Assembly: GCF_001280005.1 (NCBI RefSeq)
Contig: NZ_LGDW01000001.1
Span: forward strand, 124,001 to 188,000
From: Streptomyces sp. NRRL WC-3618
Lineage (GTDB): Bacteria; Actinomycetota; Actinomycetes; Streptomycetales; Streptomycetaceae
Reading direction: 5' to 3'
Length of the DNA: 64,000 nucleotides
Positions 58,562 through 64,000 of this stretch are shown here, one piece after another. How positions within the stretch are numbered: position 1 is the first letter of the stretch; each line of letters begins with the position of its first letter. The position numbers and the translations under genes are program-made. The notes below the pieces were generated by a model that made no database searches, was not told the origin of the DNA, and saw only the letters and a program-made list of their open reading frames with translations.

Positions 58562-59422
58562 TCACCCGAGCCGTACGCTCGCCAACTGCCGCGACTGGGC
58601 GACGAGCCGGTCCGCGCTGTCCCAGACCTCGGCGTCCTCCTCCAGGAAGCCGCCGGCCAGGTTGCGGGTCGCTATCGAGACCCGCAACGGGCCCGGCGCC
58701 GGGCGGCAGCGCACATGCACGGTCAGTTCGACCGTCGGGACCCAGCCGGACACGCCCATCTCGAACGCGGTCGGCGGCAGCGCGTCGACGGCGAGGAGCA
58801 GGGAGAGAGGGTCGGGGTCGCGACCGTCCGCGAACCCGAACCAGGACCGCATCTCCCCCTTGCCGGAGGGCGTGCCGAGCGCCCAGCCGAGGGTGGCGGG
58901 GTCGAGCTTGAGCATCAGCCGGTCGGTGATGGTGGAACCGCCGGGCGCCGGGGCGGGGGCGTCCTGCGGGCCGAAGCACTGGTCCATGGGCGGGAACACG
59001 GGCGGCACGGCGGTTGTGCGGACGTCGTCGGGGAGGGCGTCCAGGTCGCCGTAGGAGGCGAGGACACGGATCCGCTCGATCTCCTGGCCCTCGTCGTCGT
59101 ACTGGAAGAGGGAGGCCGCGCCGGTCGACAGCGAGCGCCCGGTGCGGACCACGTCCGTGCGGACGACGGCCGGACCCGGGCGGGACGCGGTGAGGTAGTG
59201 CGCGGTGACGCTGAACGGGTCGCTGTGCGGAAGGGCGTCCGCGAGGGCGCGGCCCAGCACCGCCAGCAGATAGCCGCCGTTGACGGCACTGATGACGGTC
59301 CAGCCGGCGGAGAGTTCGGTGTCGTAGACACCGGGAGCACGCCGGGTGAGGGACGTGTCGCGGTCGAACTCACTGTCGCCGAGGCCGGCTCGCACGGCCT
59401 GGGCGGAAGCTGCTTCTGGCAT
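58562..59422 (-). CDS. Acyl-CoA thioesterase family protein (double hotdog)
   Basis: 286 aa from the ATG giving MPEAASAQAVRAGLGDSEFD; in-frame sequence upstream is spurious. Tandem hotdog layout like TesB/4HBT_3 proteins: first half VISAVNGGYLLAVLGRALADALPHSDPFSVTAHYLTASRPGP, second half ELTVHVRCRPAPGPLRVSIATRNLAGGFLEEDAEVWDSADRLVAQSRQLA. It likely hydrolyses acyl-CoA. A TACTAAGCGGTA box upstream is the kind of site seen near fatty-acid metabolism genes. Confidence 0.85.
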   Translation of the reverse strand: MPEAASAQAVRAGLGDSEFDRDTSLTRRAPGVYDTELSAGWTVISAVNGGYLLAVLGRALADALPHSDPFSVTAHYLTASRPGPAVVRTDVVRTGRSLSTGAASLFQYDDEGQEIERIRVLASYGDLDALPDDVRTTAVPPVFPPMDQCFGPQDAPAPAPGGSTITDRLMLKLDPATLGWALGTPSGKGEMRSWFGFADGRDPDPLSLLLAVDALPPTAFEMGVSGWVPTVELTVHVRCRPAPGPLRVSIATRNLAGGFLEEDAEVWDSADRLVAQSRQLASVRLG

Positions 59423-59444
59423 ACGTGAACGGTACAGCAGAAAC

Positions 59445-59460
59445 ATACTAAGCGGTAGCT
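59445..59460. promoter_or_regulatory. Possible acyl-CoA regulator site
   Basis: ATACTAAGCGGTAGCT, with TAC/GTA ends in inverted symmetry, 23 bp before the thioesterase start. A direct repeat GATGTCCGG (59467-59475 and 59490-59498) follows. Both lie in the divergent gap to the esterase gene. Confidence 0.35.
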
Positions 59461-59588
59461 TTCCCGGATGTCCGGACACGGCCGCTTGAGATGTCCGGTA
59501 ACTGCTGCTTGGTAAGTTCCCGGAATTTCTTGGGTAAGGGTTCATCCGCAGGTGTGACCTCAGGCACCGGTTCGCACTCCTACCAGGT

Positions 59589-60836
59589 ATGAGCCTCACC
59601 GGTACGCCGTTCCTGATCACGACGATCGTGCTCGCCGCCATCGCCGTAGTGCTGCCCCTGGCCCTCTGGTCCCGGGTGCGGGGGCCCGCACTCGTGCGCG
59701 GGGCCGTCAGGCTGCTGATGGTGCTGTTCGCCCAGGCCACGGCGATCACCCTGGTCTTCCTGATGGTGAACAACGCCAACAACCTGTACGACAACTGGGG
59801 CGACCTCCTCGGCACGAGCGACCACGTCCAGACCGCCGCCGATCTCGGTGCCGACGGCACCGGCGGAATCTCGCTGCACCGGCTGCCGAAGGTGAAGCAG
59901 ACGTTCCGCAAGGCCTCCGGGCCGGGGATGCGCGCGGCCGGCGGAGTCCAGGTCACCAAACTCCGGGGTCGGGTCTCGGGCGTCGACGCCGAGGTCTACG
60001 TCTGGCTGCCGCCGCAGTACCACGAGGCCGCCTACCGGCACCGCGCCTTCCCGGTCGTCGAACTGCTGCCGGGCTACCCCGGCTCACCCAAGGCCTGGTT
60101 CGGTTCGCTGCACGCGACCGCGCAACTGCTGCCGTTGATGAAGAGCGGCCAGATCACGCCCTTCATCCTGGTGGCGCCGCGCACGAGCCTCGTCTCCGAC
60201 GCGGACACCGGCTGCGCCAACATCCCGGGCCGGGTGAACGCGGACTCGTGGCTCAGCATCGACGTACCGAAAATGGTCATGGACAACTTCCGCGCCGAGA
60301 GCGGGCCGGGCGGCTGGGCCGTGGCCGGGTACTCGGCCGGGGCGCACTGCGCGACGAAGCTCGCGGTGGCGCACCCCGACCGCTTCCACGCCGCTGTCTC
60401 CATGTCCGGCTACAACGACCCGATGGCCGAACCCGTCTCGCTGACCGCGCAGGACCCTCGGCTGCGGACCGCGAACAACCCGTACCTGCTCCTCAAGAAC
60501 GCCCGTGTCCCGCCCGCGGTCGCGCTCTACTTCTCCGGCGAGTCCGGCGACGGCTACCAGACCGGCATGGCCATGAAGAAGGTGGCGAAGCCGCCGACGA
60601 AGGTGGACGTGGTGTACCTGCCGCGCAGCGCCGGCGGCCACAACATGGCACTGTGGCGGCCCCAGATCACCACGGTGTTCCGCTGGCTGACCCAGCAGTT
60701 CGACGCGGGCGACCGGAAGCCGGGCGCCGGCACGACTACCCGGACTCTCCCTCACGAGCCGTCGACCGCCGGTGCCAGGCGCGCGGCGCTCGCCAGTGGA
60801 ACCGCATCGCGAGCAGCCGTAGTGCGAAAGCCGTGA
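59589..60836 (+). CDS. Membrane-anchored esterase (esterase D / mycolyltransferase-like)
   Basis: 415 aa. One or two N-terminal membrane helices (FLITTIVLAAIAVVLPLALW, LLMVLFAQATAITLVFLMV) put the catalytic domain outside. The hydrolase domain has VVELLPGYPGSPKAWF, nucleophile serine in AVAGYSAGAHCATKLA, and His in PRSAGGHNMALWRP. It resembles the putative-esterase family that includes antigen 85. The last 34 codons overlap the convergent TRIC gene. The substrate is unknown. Confidence 0.88.
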   Translation: MSLTGTPFLITTIVLAAIAVVLPLALWSRVRGPALVRGAVRLLMVLFAQATAITLVFLMVNNANNLYDNWGDLLGTSDHVQTAADLGADGTGGISLHRLPKVKQTFRKASGPGMRAAGGVQVTKLRGRVSGVDAEVYVWLPPQYHEAAYRHRAFPVVELLPGYPGSPKAWFGSLHATAQLLPLMKSGQITPFILVAPRTSLVSDADTGCANIPGRVNADSWLSIDVPKMVMDNFRAESGPGGWAVAGYSAGAHCATKLAVAHPDRFHAAVSMSGYNDPMAEPVSLTAQDPRLRTANNPYLLLKNARVPPAVALYFSGESGDGYQTGMAMKKVAKPPTKVDVVYLPRSAGGHNMALWRPQITTVFRWLTQQFDAGDRKPGAGTTTRTLPHEPSTAGARRAALASGTASRAAVVRKP

Positions 60837-61407
60837 CTACCGCCAGTCCGCTGGTGAACGGGGTCAACGCGTCGTAGCGGATGCACAGGACGACCAGGGC
60901 GGAGCCGACGATCGCCGGAACCGCGTACAGGTCACGGTCCCAGCGCAGCAGCGAGGGAACCTCGTTGGCGAGCACGTCACGCAGCACTCCGCCGCCCACG
61001 GCGGTCGCGAGACCGAGGGCGGCGGAGGCGGTGAGGCCCAGGCCGTGGTCGTACGCCTTCACCGTGCCCGTGACACAGAACAGCCCGAGCCCCGCCGCGT
61101 CGAACACGTTCACGCCCGCCTGGATGCGCTCCACCTCCGGGTGGAGGAAGAAGACGAGCAGCGCGGCGAGCAGCGGGGTCAGGAAATACCCGAGATCCGT
61201 GAACGCGGCCGGCGGCACCGCCCCGATGACGACATCCCGCAGCAGCCCGCCGCCCAGCGCGGTGACCTCGGCGAGTACGGCGATGCCGAAGACGTCGAAG
61301 TTCTTGCGGACGGCGAGCAGGGCGCCGGAGATCGCGAAGACGAAGATGCCGACAAGGTCGAGGGTGTGCTGGACGGACGGGTTGAAGAGCTGCTGAATCA
61401 CCCCCAT
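60736..61407 (-). CDS. Trimeric intracellular cation (TRIC) channel-type membrane protein
   Basis: 223 aa with seven membrane helices in two repeats, each with the glycine-rich loop: ALGGGLLRDVVIG and AVGGGVLRDVLANEVP. Spacing DLVGIFVFAISGALLAVRKNFDVFG matches the UPF0126/TRIC family, which forms trimeric cation-conducting channels. Its end overlaps the end of the esterase gene by 101 bp on the other strand. Confidence 0.92.
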   Translation of the reverse strand: MGVIQQLFNPSVQHTLDLVGIFVFAISGALLAVRKNFDVFGIAVLAEVTALGGGLLRDVVIGAVPPAAFTDLGYFLTPLLAALLVFFLHPEVERIQAGVNVFDAAGLGLFCVTGTVKAYDHGLGLTASAALGLATAVGGGVLRDVLANEVPSLLRWDRDLYAVPAIVGSALVVLCIRYDALTPFTSGLAVVTAFALRLLAMRFHWRAPRAWHRRSTAREGESG

Positions 61408-61488
61408 ATTCTCACCCAGAAACGACTGTGCACCTCACAAAGCAAGGCTGAAACGTTTGACGGCCTGCAAGACGACCTACAAGACGGG

Positions 61489-62880
<1,392 letters not shown>

Positions 62881-62926
62881 GAATCGTCCCTTCAGAGCAT
62901 GTTCCGATCAGACGGACACCTAAGAT

Positions 62927-62956
62927 CATGTACACGTCGACCCGACCATGTACATG
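62927..62956. repeat. CATGTACA direct repeat upstream of the peptidase
   Basis: CATGTACA at 62927-62934 and again at 62947-62954, 20 bp apart; the second is part of the palindrome CATGTACATG. They lie about 50-75 bp before the peptidase ATG. The remaining roughly 240 bp of this 316-bp gap up to the secreted-protein gene holds no other gene I can support. Confidence 0.5.
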
Positions 62957-63196
62957 ACTTTGCCAACTCATCAGACATTGCGGGTTGATTGACGTCCGGC
63001 AGCCCCATCCCGAATTCCGTTATGCTCGAACGGGCGACAGCGATAAGGCAGTTGACCCCCCGTCAGCAAGCTCAACTCTTGCTCAATTCAGTGGAATTCC
63101 ATTGACCTGCCTCGATCGGGCTTCATAAGGTCACTCTCGACCGGAGCGGTTCTCCGCCACAGCGGGAACCGGAGATCAGCCACATGGGGGAATTTC

Positions 63197-63718
63197 ATGC
63201 ACAAGAGAGCCAAGATCGCCGCGCTCATTCTTGCCGGGACGATGCCGGCACTCGCGGCAGCGGCACCGGCTTCGGCCCTGGTCACGCCGAAGAGGTCCTG
63301 CCCGATCACCTACGGGGTGCTGATCACGTCACACAAGGCCTACCGGATTCCGGCGAAGGGCGCCTACCTCAAGGACGGTCCGGGCGGCACGATGACGGCC
63401 TCCGTCACCAGGGCCAGCACCATCACGTACAGCCTCTCCACCTCGCTGGAGGTGTCGGCGAGTTACCTCTTCGCCTCGGCCAAGGCCTCGGTCAACGCCG
63501 GCATCACCAAGTCCGTGGCGATCACGACGGGCCACACGTATTCACACGACATCCACGCCAGGAAGTACGGCAACCTGCAGTACGGCTCCAACGGCTTCAA
63601 GGTCGGCTGGGAGTCGAACCGTACGAACCCGAACTGCACGACGACCACCCTCGCCAGCGGAACGGCCGTACTGCCCGCGACCTCTGTCGGCTGGCACTAC
63701 TGGGAAACCAGTTCCTGA
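63197..63718 (+). CDS. Small secreted beta-rich protein, unknown function
   Basis: 173 aa with GGGGGA 6 nt before the ATG. Sec signal MHKRAKIAALILAGTMPALAA, cleaved after ASA near residue 27. The mature part is rich in Ser/Thr with alternating strands (TASVTRASTITYSLSTSLEV, then SASYLFASAKASVNAG), as in aerolysin-like or other secreted beta proteins, and has two cysteines (SCPITYG, NPNCTT) able to form one disulfide. No known domain is recognised. A strong terminator follows, so it is monocistronic. Confidence 0.8.
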   Translation: MHKRAKIAALILAGTMPALAAAAPASALVTPKRSCPITYGVLITSHKAYRIPAKGAYLKDGPGGTMTASVTRASTITYSLSTSLEVSASYLFASAKASVNAGITKSVAITTGHTYSHDIHARKYGNLQYGSNGFKVGWESNRTNPNCTTTTLASGTAVLPATSVGWHYWETSS

Positions 63719-63741
63719 CCGGCCGGTAAACGCAGGCCGTT

Positions 63742-63793
63742 GAACGCATATGCCCCGACAGCCATTTCACTGGCGGCCGGGGCATATGCGTTC
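63742..63793. terminator. Strong bidirectional terminator
   Basis: Perfect 16-bp arms GAACGCATATGCCCCG (63742-63757) and CGGGGCATATGCGTTC (63778-63793), with an inner GCCA/TGGC pairing. It separates the convergent secreted protein and ABC transporter genes. Confidence 0.85.
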
Positions 63794-63807
63794 ACACAAT
63801 CTTTTCG

Positions 63808-64000
63808 CTAGTTTTTCTCGCCGTCGGTTTCCGATGCCTCGGGATTGTCGGCGTTCTCGGTCTTCACCAGTTCCGCCGCGTCCTTGGCGGCCGACAGCAG
63901 CACGGTGTCCTGCGGGGCCTGGTCCTGGAAGTTCTCCGGGTGGTGGCAGGCGACACGCTGACCGGGCTTGAGCTCCAGGAGCGGCGGCTCGACCGTCGTG
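63808..64000 (-). CDS. Oligopeptide ABC-transporter ATP-binding protein, C-terminal end
   Basis: Only the last 63 residues are in the window, ending at TAG. EPPLLELKPGQRVACHHPEN matches the oligopeptide_HPY C-terminal extension found in OppD/OppF/DppD/DppF ATPases. It is followed by a charged variable tail (KTENADNPEASETDGEKN). The nucleotide-binding domain lies beyond the window edge. Confidence 0.75.
   Translation of the reverse strand, partial: TTVEPPLLELKPGQRVACHHPENFQDQAPQDTVLLSAAKDAAELVKTENADNPEASETDGEKN

Overview
The window is high-GC DNA from a Streptomyces chromosome (or a very close relative). The evidence is very high third-position GC, frequent GTG starts, rare TTA codons, two dispersed repeats typical of Streptomyces intergenic DNA, and a housekeeping order that, from memory, matches the S. 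coelicolor core (serA-ilvC-ilvN-ilvB-cdgC, gatB-gatA-gatC, rmdB, ligA, mnmA, cysteine desulfurase). No tRNA, rRNA or CRISPR array was recognised.

Layout. Positions 1-4.8 kb (minus strand) hold serA (3' end cut by the window edge), ilvC, ilvN and ilvB. ilvB is preceded by a 13-codon leader peptide (MRTRILVLGKRVG) and an attenuator hairpin. At 4.8-8 kb is the c-di-GMP protein CdgC. From 8-19.8 kb come a 2-hydroxyacid dehydrogenase, an aldo/keto reductase, a PQQ-type sugar dehydrogenase lipoprotein, a small RelE-like protein, a large LuxR-type ATPase regulator, a GNAT acetyltransferase and an MMPL transporter. From 19.9-29.5 kb is a core block: gatCAB with an extra 80-aa gene, the c-di-GMP phosphodiesterase RmdB (with a TTA codon), ligA and a MetE-like protein.

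From about 31.3 to 49.0 kb there is an accessory island that looks like a biosynthetic gene cluster with no PKS or NRPS. Two divergent arms flank a 780-bp control region. The minus arm is an MFS exporter, a membrane di-iron desaturase (TTA codon), the two subunits of a B12-dependent glutamate mutase, a quinone oxidoreductase and an ATP-grasp ligase. The plus arm is a short-chain dehydrogenase, a YciI-like protein, a PLP aminotransferase, a second ATP-grasp ligase, a luciferase-like monooxygenase, a GH3-type acyl-adenylating amide synthetase, an alpha/beta hydrolase with a cysteine nucleophile, an enolase-superfamily enzyme and an FAH-family enzyme. Most plus-arm genes overlap or nearly touch. 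The simplest reading, which is inference, is that glutamate is rearranged to 3-methylaspartate, modified by redox enzymes and a transaminase, and joined through amide bonds by the ATP-grasp and GH3 enzymes to a small exported peptide-like metabolite. I do not recognise a characterised cluster with this gene set. It is the best candidate here for an undescribed system.

From 49-64 kb the chromosome returns to mnmA, an amidase, a Tat-exported multicopper oxidase and a cysteine desulfurase. Next is a degraded patch: an IclR regulator with an internal deletion, a GAPDH N-terminal stub and an isopropylmalate-synthase/cupin composite. It is followed by small regulator-target pairs (DMT transporter/CGNR regulator; DUF4190 operon/TetR), a thioesterase, a membrane esterase, a TRIC-type channel, an M1 aminopeptidase, a small secreted protein and the C-terminus of an oligopeptide ABC-transporter ATPase.
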